This document shows positions 15,933 through 24,917 of a DNA stretch of 35,085 bases, in pieces. The stretch is from the NCBI GenBank assembly GCA_027066435.1, contig JAMONX010000093.1:1-35085 (forward strand), given 5' to 3'. The stretch's first letter is position 1. Every line of letters begins with the position of its first letter. Both the position numbers and the translations under genes were made by a program. Under the pieces are notes generated by a model, which saw only the letters and a list, made by a program, of their open reading frames with translations, had not been told where the DNA came from and ran no database searches. This stretch comes from Campylobacterales bacterium (lineage in GTDB: Bacteria > Campylobacterota > Campylobacteria > Campylobacterales > QNZT01).

Positions 15933-15951
15933 ATAAAAACATAAAAAAAAG

Positions 15952-16028
15952 TGGCACGCTCGATAGGAGTCGAACCTATAACCTACAGATCCGAAGTCTG
16001 TTGCTCTATCCAATTGAGCCACGAGCGC
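15952..16028 (-). tRNA. tRNA-Arg (anticodon UCG)
   Basis: Acceptor GCGCTCG pairs with CGAGCGT. The anticodon loop CTTCGGA gives UCG, reading CGA and possibly other CGN codons. The T-loop is TTCGACT, the discriminator is G and CCA is encoded. Its 5' half is similar to that of the adjacent tRNA-Arg(UCU). Confidence 0.94.
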
Positions 16029-16046
16029 AAAATCTCGCTTAGTTAC

Positions 16047-16124
16047 TGGGGTGAGATACGGGATTCGAACCCGCGACCCCCGGCACCACAAACCAGTGCT
16101 CTAACCAACTGAGCTAATCTCACC
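16047..16124 (-). tRNA. tRNA-His (anticodon GUG)
   Basis: The anticodon loop TTTGTGG gives GUG. The extra 5' G(-1), at 16124, faces discriminator C73, the identity mark of tRNA-His. The acceptor is GTGAGAT with ATCTCAC, and CCA is encoded. Confidence 0.95.
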
Positions 16125-16152
16125 ATAATTTATCACAATTCTTATATATACA

Positions 16153-16230
16153 TGGTCGGAGTGAAAGGATTCGAACCTTCGACCCCCTGGTCCCAAACCA
16201 GGTGCGCTAACCAGGCTGCGCTACACTCCG
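16153..16230 (-). tRNA. tRNA-Pro (anticodon UGG)
   Basis: Acceptor CGGAGTG pairs with CACTCCG (C1-G72, as in bacterial tRNA-Pro). The anticodon loop TTTGGGA gives UGG. The T-loop TTCGAAT and encoded CCA are present. It is the first gene of the cluster. Confidence 0.95.
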
Positions 16231-16260
16231 AACTTCAAAACATCTTGTTTTGAGTCAGAG

Positions 16261-16289
16261 ATTGTACCCAATTACACCTGATTTGTCAA
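16261..16289 (-). promoter_or_regulatory. Strong sigma-70 promoter of the tRNA cluster
   Basis: On the minus strand: a perfect -35 TTGACA (16284-16289), a 17-base spacer and -10 TACAAT (16261-16266). Transcription would start near 16254. The leader contains an eight-base-pair hairpin at 16235-16253 (TCAAAACA and TGTTTTGA around TCT), just before tRNA-Pro, which may help 5' processing. It is the best promoter match in the window. Confidence 0.8.
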
Positions 16290-16295
16290 TAGATT

Positions 16296-17087
16296 TTAAC
16301 CCTTTTTGCTAAATTCTACTAAACCTTCTGTTGGAGAGGAGGCTGTTGCAAATGGTTTTTTAGAAATTCTACCTGCAAGAAAGCTCATACGACCCGCTTT
16401 AACGGCTAATTTCATAGCTTCTGCCATAAGAACTGGGTTGTCCGATTGGGCTATTGCTGTGTTTGTTAAAACTCCATCAGAACCTATCTCCATAGCGATT
16501 GAGGAGTCACTTGCACATCCTATTCCTGCATCCACAATTACAGGAACTTTGACTGCCTCTTTGATAAAAAGTACATTATATCTATTTTGAATTCCTAAAC
16601 CACTTCCTATTGGAGCAGCTAGAGGCATTATAGCGGCGGCTCCTGCATCTTCTAGTTTTTTTGCCATAATTGGATCATCATTTGTATATGCCATGATAGT
16701 AAAGCCCTCTTTGGCTAAAACTTCTGTAGCTTTTAGTGTGTCTATAACATCTGGATAGAGTGTTTTTGCGGTATCGCCTATAACTTCCATCTTAATTATA
16801 TCTATTCCTGTAGCTTCTCTTACCATTCTAAATAGTGTGATTGCATCTTCGGCGGTTGTACATCCTGCTGAATTTGGCAAAATCTGTACATCTGTATCTT
16901 TAAAATAATCCATAAGATTTTCTTCGTTTGGATTAGTTATATTTACTCGTCTTACTGCTACTGTTATCATGTTTGAGCCACTTGCTAGTGTAGCATCTCT
17001 TGTTGTTTGAAAATCTGGGTATTTTCCACTACCCACGATTAATCTACTTGCAAACTCATATTTCCCTATTTTTAATGTATCGTTCAT
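16296..17087 (-). CDS. thiG: Thiazole synthase ThiG
   Basis: Forms the thiazole phosphate ring of thiamine from deoxyxylulose phosphate, dehydroglycine and ThiS thiocarboxylate. The 263-residue barrel has the expected N terminus ([14 protein letters not shown]) and the Schiff-base lysine Lys99 in IIKMEVIGD. Phosphate-binding glycines are in PIGSGLG and VDAGIG. No thiS, thiH or other thi gene is adjacent, so the pathway is scattered. No TPP riboswitch core is seen upstream; instead a long hairpin lies between this gene and the MCP gene. Confidence 0.95.
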   Translation of the reverse strand: MNDTLKIGKYEFASRLIVGSGKYPDFQTTRDATLASGSNMITVAVRRVNITNPNEENLMDYFKDTDVQILPNSAGCTTAEDAITLFRMVREATGIDIIKMEVIGDTAKTLYPDVIDTLKATEVLAKEGFTIMAYTNDDPIMAKKLEDAGAAAIMPLAAPIGSGLGIQNRYNVLFIKEAVKVPVIVDAGIGCASDSSIAMEIGSDGVLTNTAIAQSDNPVLMAEAMKLAVKAGRMSFLAGRISKKPFATASSPTEGLVEFSKKG

Positions 17088-17097
17088 ATCTTCCCCT

Positions 17098-17136
17098 ATA
17101 AAAGTATAATTTTTTAGAACAAAATTATACTTTTAT
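17098..17136 (-). terminator. 16-bp perfect hairpin between the MCP gene and thiG
   Basis: Arms at 17098-17113 and 17121-17136 pair perfectly over 16 bases (core AAAAGTATAATTTT with AAAATTATACTTTT) around a seven-base loop. It lies 12 bases after the MCP stop and 11 bases before the thiG ATG on the minus strand, with a T-run inside the 3' arm. It may be the MCP terminator or a block or attenuator ahead of thiG. Confidence 0.6.
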
Positions 17137-17148
17137 TCGTCTTAGATA

Positions 17149-19143
17149 CTACACTCTACAAGTAAACTCACCAAGTGACTTTTTCAAATCCTTAGCAGCA
17201 TTTTTAAGCTCATCTGTTGTTTTTGCTGCACCGTGAATATTATCATTATTTTGCATCGATAATGTTTTTATCTCATCCATAGTAGCTATAAAGCCATTCA
17301 TCATCTTTGATGAATCAGAGATTGAGGCTGTTGTTTGATTTACATTTGTAACTGCATTTTGCATAGCATAACTTACCTCTTCAACTTCACTTTGCACTTC
17401 ATTTGATGTCTCTGTGAGCATTGTGATGTTTTCAACATTTTTATTCATCTCTCCACTTGCATCCATGATTGATTGAACTATGACACTTATAGTTGCATTT
17501 ATCTCACCAAGTGATTTTTGAGTTCTCTCTGCTAGTTGTCTTACCTCATCAGCAACAACAGCAAAACCTCTTCCGTGTTCACCTGCTCTTGCAGCTTCGA
17601 TTGCTGCATTTAGTGCTAAGAGATTTGTTTGATCTGCTATGTCACTGATAACTCCTAGTACAGACTTAACCTGTTCTGCATCTGCACTTAGTTGATTTAG
17701 CTTATCTGCTAGTGCTATTTCGCTATGTGAATTGTCATTCATCGTATTTATCATACTCATAACTTTATCTTTTGCCTTATCTAGTTTTTCTTGAGCTTGT
17801 TGTATATTATCTCTTGTCTCATTTGCTTCATAAACTGAACTTGATAAAGTATTTTGTAGTTGATTTGCATTGTTAGAAGTTTTTTCTATCATATTAGCTT
17901 CATTTTCAATATTTACAGTGATTTCAGAAAATGTACCATTCATTCTATCTGTTGCAACTTGATTTTTATCTGTTTCAATTTGTGCATGTTTTATTGCTAC
18001 TGAAGTATTTATTATTAAATTTTTTACAGCTTTTGCAATTTGTCCAATTTCATCATTGCTTGAAGTATCTATTTGTGTACATAAATCTTTAGAAGTGGCT
18101 ATCTCTTCAATTTTTGTTTTGAGCTTAGATATAGAGTGATTTATCCCTTTTATTAAAAACATCGCAAACAATATATTAAATAAAACTGCAATTAATACCA
18201 AAACTGAACTAATTACTAAATGCGAAATTAAATTTGATTCAAATACTTCAATATTACTATTAAGATATTTAGCGATTTCATCATCAATCTCTTTTAAAAT
18301 GTTTATCTTTTTTGTAATTGTATCAAACCAATACTCAGGATTTACTCCAAAACCACCAACAGGTGCTTTTTCTATAGCAATATTTCTCATCCTCTCTACC
18401 TCTTTTACAGAGGTAGAGTCCATTTTATTTTCGTAAAATACAATAAGCTTTTTAGGAGCGAACCCCTCAAAGGTTTTTATAAATGCTTTTTGCTCTGACA
18501 TCAAATCTATAAATTTATGATGTGTTTGCGTTGTAAAACTATCTCTTGCAAAAACACCACTCATAACAGCTCTCTCAACTCCTGCTCTCTCTTTTGCTTC
18601 TAAAAATACAAAATATGCTGAAAGTGCTTTTGTAATTTCATTTTTGGGAGAGTTTTTTGCATTGTCACTCACAATATAAAGCATTTTTGCATTCATGTTT
18701 GTATAGTAATCAACTGTATCTTTTAAATTTATATCTAAACTCGAAATTTTTTCTCTCATCGACTCAAGACGATTTAAATCACTCAAAAGTTGAACAGTTC
18801 TGTCTTTAAGCTCACTTGGAAAATCTGAAAAATGAAAACTATCTACAAATGTTACAAACTCTCTTTTTCTCTCATCTGTAAGTTCTCTTTGGCTTTTAAG
18901 CTTGGTTTTAAACCTCACTCCACCACTCCCAACAAATCCCGCACTAGCACCTCTCTCTTTTTGAGTTTCATGTATTAAAAGGCTAATTTGCTCACTAAGC
19001 CCTGATAACTCTTTTACTTTTCCAACATCTTGTTTGATTTTAAAATCATTCAAAATTATTGAGCCTCCAAAAAATATAATTAGTGCTGTTGGTATAGCTA
19101 CTAAAATTAGTAACTTACTCTTGATTGTTAGATTCGACAACAT
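17149..19143 (-). CDS. Methyl-accepting chemotaxis protein with NIT sensor domain
   Basis: A 664-residue transmembrane chemoreceptor. Order: TM1 at about 11-31; a periplasmic NIT (nitrate/nitrite-sensing) domain about 45-295, recognised by [19 protein letters not shown] (56-74) and a second copy-like stretch near [16 protein letters not shown] (184-199); TM2 at about 306-331; a HAMP domain to about 385; and the coiled MCP signalling domain. Its tip is intact ([20 protein letters not shown], then [18 protein letters not shown]). The C terminus EFTCRV lacks a CheR-tethering pentapeptide. Nitrate or nitrite is the family's inferred ligand. AAGGAG lies eight bases before the ATG. Confidence 0.9.
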   Translation of the reverse strand: MLSNLTIKSKLLILVAIPTALIIFFGGSIILNDFKIKQDVGKVKELSGLSEQISLLIHETQKERGASAGFVGSGGVRFKTKLKSQRELTDERKREFVTFVDSFHFSDFPSELKDRTVQLLSDLNRLESMREKISSLDINLKDTVDYYTNMNAKMLYIVSDNAKNSPKNEITKALSAYFVFLEAKERAGVERAVMSGVFARDSFTTQTHHKFIDLMSEQKAFIKTFEGFAPKKLIVFYENKMDSTSVKEVERMRNIAIEKAPVGGFGVNPEYWFDTITKKINILKEIDDEIAKYLNSNIEVFESNLISHLVISSVLVLIAVLFNILFAMFLIKGINHSISKLKTKIEEIATSKDLCTQIDTSSNDEIGQIAKAVKNLIINTSVAIKHAQIETDKNQVATDRMNGTFSEITVNIENEANMIEKTSNNANQLQNTLSSSVYEANETRDNIQQAQEKLDKAKDKVMSMINTMNDNSHSEIALADKLNQLSADAEQVKSVLGVISDIADQTNLLALNAAIEAARAGEHGRGFAVVADEVRQLAERTQKSLGEINATISVIVQSIMDASGEMNKNVENITMLTETSNEVQSEVEEVSYAMQNAVTNVNQTTASISDSSKMMNGFIATMDEIKTLSMQNNDNIHGAAKTTDELKNAAKDLKKSLGEFTCRV

Positions 19144-19194
19144 TATAATTTCTCCTTTTTAATATTATAAATGCAAAATCGACAAAAAAGAAAA

Positions 19195-19872
19195 TTATTT
19201 AATAGTTAATGAGCTTTTTCTCAAAAGTACTAGATAGATAGCAGTTGATATCCCAGATGAACCTAAAATCATCAACATCACCATAATCTGGTATCTCACC
19301 GCAATCAAGGGATCAACGCCTGAGAGAATCTGCCCTGTCATCATCCCTGGAAGTGAAACTAAACCTACTGCAAAAAGTGCATTGATAACAGGGATAAGTG
19401 CTGCTTTGTAAGATAAGGCTCTTGCATCTGTGTAACTATTTTTTCTATTCATTTCACTCTCAAATCTCTCAGCAGCAACACTCACACTATTCATAGAGTT
19501 TGCAAAAATCATACCAGAGAGTGGAATCAAAAATCTAGGCTCATACCAAAGAGTCAAATCCAAAACCCCAGCAAATACAACAATAAGTGTAAAAATTCCC
19601 CCAACTGCAATAGCGATAAAAGCCCTAAAATATAAAACTTTATCTTTTTTTTGAAGCGGACGAAGAGAAATAATACTAGATGCAATCAACATAACACAAA
19701 GTACAAAAACAACTAAATAGGGCGATTTAGTATCAAAGAGATAGATAAGTACATATCCTATCAAGATAAGCTGTACAAACATCCTAAAAAGAGCATAAAA
19801 AACGGTAGTTGCATCACTAATCCACCTAGCATAAATTACGATGACAATAGAGACAGGAATCATAACCCACAA
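19195..19872 (-). CDS. fetB: FetB-like (UPF0014) ABC transporter permease
   Basis: Membrane subunit of the FetAB-type exporter, linked in E. coli to iron efflux and oxidative stress tolerance. The 225-residue frame has about six or seven membrane segments and the family core: MIFANSMNSVSVAAERFESE, then LPGMMTGQILSGVDPLIAVRYQ. The start is uncertain. TTG 19872 is the first conventional start and ATG 19863 the next, but the frame is open to 19908, where ATA follows a stop codon directly and GAGG lies six bases upstream. This would add TNLYHIELLDL, as in longer homologues. The ATPase partner fetA is not adjacent. Confidence 0.85.
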   Translation of the reverse strand: MWVMIPVSIVIVIYARWISDATTVFYALFRMFVQLILIGYVLIYLFDTKSPYLVVFVLCVMLIASSIISLRPLQKKDKVLYFRAFIAIAVGGIFTLIVVFAGVLDLTLWYEPRFLIPLSGMIFANSMNSVSVAAERFESEMNRKNSYTDARALSYKAALIPVINALFAVGLVSLPGMMTGQILSGVDPLIAVRYQIMVMLMILGSSGISTAIYLVLLRKSSLTIK

Positions 19873-19900
19873 AAGGTCTAATAACTCTATATGGTATAAA

Positions 19901-20452
19901 TTAGTTATTTAATACCTCAATCACAGCACGAGGGAAAATCTCATGTTCGCATCTGTGGATACTCTCTTTAAAAGTTTCAAAATCCATCTGCGATTTATCA
20001 AAACATTTTTGAGCTACTATCTCCCCTCCATCAACTTCAGAGACTACCTTATGAACACTCACTCCTGCTACCTTCATAGGAGAGTTAAAACTTCTATTTA
20101 AAGCATCTGCACCTTTGAAAAGAGGAAGCAAAGATGGGTGAATATTTATAGCCTTTATTTGGTCTGTAAAAACTGGAGTTAAAATCCTCATAAAACCCGC
20201 CAACACTGCTAAATCTACATTTAAACTATCTATATATTTAACTAATTTTGTATCAAACTCTTCTCTTGAAGTGTACTGTTTGTGATTTAATATCATGGTA
20301 TCTACACCATATCTTTTTGCTTTTTCTATACCTTTTGCATCTGGATTATTTGTAATAGCCATAACAACTTCTACACTCTTTTTATGTAGAGTTTTTATAA
20401 GATTTTCAAGGTTGCTTCCCTCTCCACTAAAGAGTATTACTATCTTTTTCAA
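19901..20452 (-). CDS. purN: Phosphoribosylglycinamide formyltransferase
   Basis: Transfers the formyl group of 10-formyl-THF to GAR, the third step of purine synthesis. The 183-residue protein has the N-terminal loop FSGEGSNLENL. The catalytic triad Asn103, His105 and Asp141 (INIHPSLLP and VDGG) lies at a constant offset of three from E. coli Asn106, His108 and Asp144. It overlaps the upstream nnr gene by four bases (ATGA). Confidence 0.95.
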   Translation of the reverse strand: MKKIVILFSGEGSNLENLIKTLHKKSVEVVMAITNNPDAKGIEKAKRYGVDTMILNHKQYTSREEFDTKLVKYIDSLNVDLAVLAGFMRILTPVFTDQIKAINIHPSLLPLFKGADALNRSFNSPMKVAGVSVHKVVSEVDGGEIVAQKCFDKSQMDFETFKESIHRCEHEIFPRAVIEVLNN

Positions 20453-21840
20453 AGTGATTTTACTCCCTCTATCAATGCATCTGGAGTTAACGCATAACTA
20501 TTTTTGTTAAACCTCTTACAAGAGAAAGCATGAGCTAATGAACCTGTGATAGCAGCTTTGAGTGGAGTATAGTTTTGTGCCAAAAGTGAAGCTATAAGCC
20601 CACCAAGCACATCTCCACTACCACCTTTGCTAAGTGCATTTGTACCAAATTTTTGAATATATACTATACCATTTTGAGAGATTAGAGTATTTGCCCCTTT
20701 TAGTACAAAAACTGCATTTGGATATTTTTGGCTTATGAGTCTTATATATTTAAATCTACTCTTTTGAATCTCTTCAACACTCACATCTGCTACTTTTGTC
20801 ATCTTTAAAAGTGAAGAAAACTCTTTTGGATGAGGTGTCAAAACAAGATTACTCTTTTTATCTAAAACCTCTACCAAAATATCACAATAAAATAAATCTG
20901 CATCTAGCAACATAGGGTTATCGTGAGATAATAAAAACTTTCTTAGGCAATCATCATCAAACTGATTTCCAAGCCCCATTCCGATGCAAACTGCTGTGTT
21001 ATTGTGTGGCAGTGTAGTGCTGCTCATAAGAGAGTATGGTACTGTATATGGCTCATTTTCAACAATTGTTACTAATCCTGCTCCAAAAGCATATGCAGCC
21101 ATTGCTGCTATCACCCCTGCACCTTGTTTTTTACCTGCAACAACTGATAGATGTCCAAAATCTCCCTTATGAGTATTTCTATTTTTTCGATAGGGGAGCT
21201 TCATATCCTTTTTTTCTAAAAGAAATGTATCAGCCTCTCTCTCATAAAGTTTATGACTAACTCCCAAATCAACACACTTAATCTTTCCCGTAAAATCTTT
21301 TGCCTTATCACTATAAAGAGCCTCTTTGTAAGCTCCCATAGTTATGGTGATATCTGCGATAAAAGCTATACTTTCTATCTCTCCTTCACTTGTAATTCCT
21401 GTTGGTATATCACAAGCTATTTTTAGTGCTTTTAGGCTATTTAGTTTTGTTAAGAGAGTTTGAGTTTTATCATCAAGAGAAGTGCTTAACCCTGAACCAA
21501 AAATAGAGTCAATAACAACATCATATCTATTTTTAATCTTATCTATCTCTCTTATACCAACACTCAAAGCTCTTTTTAGTTGCAACTTTGCCATAGCTGA
21601 TTTTGCCCCAAATGGCATAAAAAGGGAAACTTTTTTATCAAGATGTAACATACGAGCAAGAGCAACACCATCAGCTCCATTGTTTCCAGGACCTGCTACT
21701 ATTAAGATAGATTTAGATTTTTTAGGCAAAATATTTTTTATACCAAAAGCAGCATGCTCCATCAATAAATCTTCACTTAAATTGAAGGAGTCATAACATA
21801 TTTTATCTAAGGTGGATACCTCTTTGTAAACTTTTTTCAT
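20449..21840 (-). CDS. nnr: Bifunctional NAD(P)H-hydrate epimerase / ADP-dependent dehydratase
   Basis: Repairs hydrated NADH and NADPH. The 463-residue fusion has an N-terminal YjeF_N epimerase domain (about 1-205; VAGPGNNGADGVALAR near 48-63 and DSIFGSGL) and a C-terminal ribokinase-like dehydratase domain (about 215-463; VVAGKKQGAGV, LTPHPKEFSSLL, then the catalytic GGSGDVLGGLIASLLA). Both active sites look intact. It lies 18 bases after the comM-like gene and overlaps purN by four bases. Confidence 0.93.
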   Translation of the reverse strand: MKKVYKEVSTLDKICYDSFNLSEDLLMEHAAFGIKNILPKKSKSILIVAGPGNNGADGVALARMLHLDKKVSLFMPFGAKSAMAKLQLKRALSVGIREIDKIKNRYDVVIDSIFGSGLSTSLDDKTQTLLTKLNSLKALKIACDIPTGITSEGEIESIAFIADITITMGAYKEALYSDKAKDFTGKIKCVDLGVSHKLYEREADTFLLEKKDMKLPYRKNRNTHKGDFGHLSVVAGKKQGAGVIAAMAAYAFGAGLVTIVENEPYTVPYSLMSSTTLPHNNTAVCIGMGLGNQFDDDCLRKFLLSHDNPMLLDADLFYCDILVEVLDKKSNLVLTPHPKEFSSLLKMTKVADVSVEEIQKSRFKYIRLISQKYPNAVFVLKGANTLISQNGIVYIQKFGTNALSKGGSGDVLGGLIASLLAQNYTPLKAAITGSLAHAFSCKRFNKNSYALTPDALIEGVKSL

Positions 21841-21858
21841 AAGCCAATTGTATCAAAA

Positions 21859-23367
21859 TTATCTCATCCGAAAGCTTAATGCTTCAAGAAGATGTTTTTT
21901 ATTGATTTTACTATTTGTTTCTATATCTGCTATAGTTCTTGCAACTTTTAAGGCTTTGTTGATGGCTCTTTGGCTTAAATCAAACCTTTGCGTTGCACTG
22001 TTTAAAATACTCTCACACTCATCATCTAACAGACAATATTTCTGTATATCTTTATCAGATAATTTTCCATTTAGTTCACTCTGTCCTCTTTTTAGTTGGT
22101 TTAAAAAGGCAATTTTTACCTTATCAAACATCTCTTTTGAGCTTATTGTTGCCTTATCTTCTATCTTTATCTCATCCATTTGTACATAAATATCAATACG
22201 ATCAAGAAGAGCAGAAGAGAGTCTATTTTTATATCTGCTAAGTTCTAAATCTGTGCATCTACACTCTTTATGATTGCTAAAGAGATTTCCACAAGGACAT
22301 GGGTTCATAGCAGCGATGAAAAGAAATTTTGTTTTGTACTCTATCTTTGTGTGAACCCTTGATATCAATACTTTGTAATCTTCAAGTGGCTCTCTAAGAC
22401 TCTCTAATGTTGATTTTTGAAAATGTGGAAATTCATCAAAAAAGAGTATTCCATTGTGTGCTAAAGCACTCTCTCCAATACTTGCATTTTTGCTTCCACC
22501 TCCAAAGATACTAGCTCTTGAAGCACTATTGTGTGGGGATCTAAAACTCTTTTGCGGACTAAAATCAGGTTCAATACCTTCAAGTGCATCTAGCTTTGCT
22601 TTTTGTAAAATTTCCTCCAAGCTTGAAGGAGAAAGTATATATTTCAATCTTTTAGCACTCATACTTTTCCCACATCCAGGACTTCCCTCATAGAGTATAT
22701 TATGGTTTCCAGAAGCTGCTATTAAAGAGGCTCTTTTTGCTCTTATCTGCCCTTTTATCTCTAAAAAATCGAGTTCAAACTTTTCAATAAAATAGTATTT
22801 TTTATTATTAAACTCTAAAAATCTAAAGTCAAGGGCTTCATTTGAGATGATTTTAGTGGCATTTTGTGGAGCTTCAAAGATATCTATTGCATCTTGAAGA
22901 TTATCTGCAGAATAGATCTCAATATTTGGTATTTTTGAGACTTTTTCTACGCTTGCTTTGGGAATTATCACTTTTTTAAGTAATCCATCATTGACAAGTG
23001 AGAGGATAATAGCAAATATAGAGTTTGTATCTTTGAGTGTGCCATCAAGCCCAAGTTCACCAAAAACAAAAAAACCATCAAAATTGATTTTGCTTTTTTG
23101 CAAAACTATAAGCAATGCGATAGAGAGATCAAAGTGACTCCCCTCTTTTTTCAAATCAGAGGGAGAGAGATTAACAGTAATCTTTTGTGGTGGAAACTTA
23201 AAATCTATCGCAGATAAGGCTGATTTAACTCTCTCTTTTGACTCTTGTATAGAAGTTTGAGCTAAACCAACAATTGCAAAGCTAGGAAGAGCCCTGACAA
23301 AAGCAACCTCAACATCTACAACTTTTGCATCAAAGCCATCCATCGTGGCACAATGGACCTGCTTCAA
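21859..23367 (-). CDS. YifB/ComM family Mg-chelatase-like AAA+ ATPase
   Basis: A 502-residue protein of the ComM/YifB family. ComM is a hexameric helicase that drives branch migration during natural transformation. The N-terminal Lon-protease-like domain (about 1-170) includes GLAQTSIQESKERVKSA and VNLSPSDLKKEG. The AAA+ domain has Walker A GSPGCGKS at 228-235, Walker B LFFDEFPHF and MNPCPCGN, the Cys-rich loop of the family. The C-terminal Mg_chelatase_C stretch ends in KKHLLEALSFR. It starts directly after the def stop. A role in transformation is inferred from the family only. Confidence 0.92.
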   Translation of the reverse strand: MKQVHCATMDGFDAKVVDVEVAFVRALPSFAIVGLAQTSIQESKERVKSALSAIDFKFPPQKITVNLSPSDLKKEGSHFDLSIALLIVLQKSKINFDGFFVFGELGLDGTLKDTNSIFAIILSLVNDGLLKKVIIPKASVEKVSKIPNIEIYSADNLQDAIDIFEAPQNATKIISNEALDFRFLEFNNKKYYFIEKFELDFLEIKGQIRAKRASLIAASGNHNILYEGSPGCGKSMSAKRLKYILSPSSLEEILQKAKLDALEGIEPDFSPQKSFRSPHNSASRASIFGGGSKNASIGESALAHNGILFFDEFPHFQKSTLESLREPLEDYKVLISRVHTKIEYKTKFLFIAAMNPCPCGNLFSNHKECRCTDLELSRYKNRLSSALLDRIDIYVQMDEIKIEDKATISSKEMFDKVKIAFLNQLKRGQSELNGKLSDKDIQKYCLLDDECESILNSATQRFDLSQRAINKALKVARTIADIETNSKINKKHLLEALSFRMR

Positions 23368-23883
23368 CTACTTTTTGCCTTTTAGCTTCTTTTTCCAATC
23401 TTTTTCAAATTTTTTTCTTTTTAAAAATGATAATTTTTCTATAAAGAGTTCCCCTTTTAAGTGATCACACTCATGTTGAAAAGCGATTGCCATAAGGTCT
23501 TCATAGATACAAGAGATAGTTTTTCCATCTCTATCTTGATACTGGACTTCTATTTTTTGAGCTCTTGAAACATCATCAAAATACTCAGGTACACTAAGGC
23601 ACCCTTCTGTATATAACATTGAGCCTTTTTGTTCGATAATCTTTGGATTTATAATCTCTATAAGAGTATCTTTTGTCTGTTCATCATCTTCATTTGGCAA
23701 ATTGATAATAAGTACATTTAAAGGTATAGAAATTTGTATGGCGGCTAATCCTATGCCATTTTTTGAAATCATAGTCTCATACATATCATCCAATAAAGAG
23801 TGAAGCTTATCATCAAAATCTACCACAGGTGTAGATTTTTGTTTTAAAAGCTTGTTTGGATAAGTTATAATCTCTCTAATCAT
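23368..23883 (-). CDS. def: Peptide deformylase
   Basis: Removes the formyl group from the N-terminal Met of new proteins. All three motifs are present: GIGLAAIQ (43-50), EGCLS with metal ligand Cys95, and QHECDH with His137, Glu138 and His141. The 171 residues are a typical length. It sits between the degenerate GGDEF gene (three bases upstream) and the comM-like gene (no gap), in a run with trigger factor and ClpP, all acting on new or misfolded proteins. Confidence 0.96.
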   Translation of the reverse strand: MIREIITYPNKLLKQKSTPVVDFDDKLHSLLDDMYETMISKNGIGLAAIQISIPLNVLIINLPNEDDEQTKDTLIEIINPKIIEQKGSMLYTEGCLSVPEYFDDVSRAQKIEVQYQDRDGKTISCIYEDLMAIAFQHECDHLKGELFIEKLSFLKRKKFEKDWKKKLKGKK

Positions 23884-23886
23884 ACA

Positions 23887-24903
23887 CTAACTTGGAAATC
23901 CATCAAGGGCAGTAGCAATAATCTGCTCTTTTGTCTTTTGCGGGTCAATATTTGAAAGTGCAAAATCAAGTTTTATATCGATAGTTTCTGAATCTACTAT
24001 ATAGTTAGAGAAGCTTATCATATGCTCTATGCTCTCTATCGTTTTTTCAGCTTGTTGTGCATTTGTATGTTTTAAAATCAACATAAAAACACCATCATCA
24101 AAATGTGTCACTATATCACTTCTTCTAGATCTCTTAAGTATCATTTTACCTACGGTTTTTATTATAAGCTCTTTATCACGAGTGAGCCTTATATTGTCTA
24201 ATGCACTTTTTTTAACTCTTAAAGCTAAAAGAACACCCTCAGAACCAAAATTTTCTATGTTACTTTTCTCAGAATCAATAGCTTTTAGAAGGTAATTTTT
24301 ATTGTAAACATCATATTTCTTATCAAATATACTCTCATTGTTAAAACTCTTAACAACTGTTGCTACGCTATTATATTTCTCTTTAAGCGTTTTTTGTTGA
24401 CTTGTAAGAACATCACTAATTGCTCTCAAATCTTCATCATAAGAGATTAGGCTTAGCTTGCTTGTTGTACCTTTTGCCAACTCATCTTTTTTTAACTTTG
24501 TTATATTTCTAAGTTTATTTATCTTTGAGTAAACAACAGATATAGAATCCATCATCTCTTTAACTTGGGTAAAGCCTGTATGAATGTTATTTTCTATTTT
24601 TAAAACATAATCAAAATCTTCAACTTTCTCCATCTCTAAGACAGTATTGATATTTTGTTTTTGATTTAGAGGTTTATCTTCAAGAAGTTTTTCAAAGTAT
24701 ATCGCATAATTAGCAGGAGTTGGTGGAATATTTTCTTTAATCATTTTATCAACAACTTGTCTTCCATATAGATTAAGCTGTTTTAAAACAATAGTATTTT
24801 GTTTAGCAGTTGCTTCTTTTAAACCTCCAATAGTTTCATCAACAATAGGTTCAAAATCATCACCCCTCTTCTTAACCTTGCCATCTTTATCTAAACCCAA
24901 CAC
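23887..24903 (-). CDS. Degenerate GGDEF-domain protein
   Basis: A 338-residue soluble protein. Residues about 1-190 are helical with coiled-coil potential. From about 195 it follows the GGDEF fold (FDKKYDVYNKNYLLKAIDSE resembles the D-LTGLPNR region), but the active-site loop reads HFDDGVFMLIL where RYGGDEFAIIL is expected. GG is replaced by DD and the metal- and GTP-binding residues are lost, so it should not make c-di-GMP. No RxxD I-site is evident. It may bind a nucleotide or act as a scaffold. It lies 14 bases after clpP and three before def, so it is probably cotranscribed with the protein-quality genes. Confidence 0.75.
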   Translation of the reverse strand: MLGLDKDGKVKKRGDDFEPIVDETIGGLKEATAKQNTIVLKQLNLYGRQVVDKMIKENIPPTPANYAIYFEKLLEDKPLNQKQNINTVLEMEKVEDFDYVLKIENNIHTGFTQVKEMMDSISVVYSKINKLRNITKLKKDELAKGTTSKLSLISYDEDLRAISDVLTSQQKTLKEKYNSVATVVKSFNNESIFDKKYDVYNKNYLLKAIDSEKSNIENFGSEGVLLALRVKKSALDNIRLTRDKELIIKTVGKMILKRSRRSDIVTHFDDGVFMLILKHTNAQQAEKTIESIEHMISFSNYIVDSETIDIKLDFALSNIDPQKTKEQIIATALDGFPS

Positions 24904-24917
24904 TTCTCTTCCTTAGC

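Noticed and set aside
15894-16091. Minus-strand reading frame containing LVAQLDRA twice
   Set aside because: It is the translation of the tRNA-Arg genes and neighbouring tRNA sequence, a well-known false protein pattern.
17088-17148. TPP riboswitch before thiG
   Set aside because: The gap is too short and lacks the CUGAGA and related core motifs; only a simple hairpin is present.
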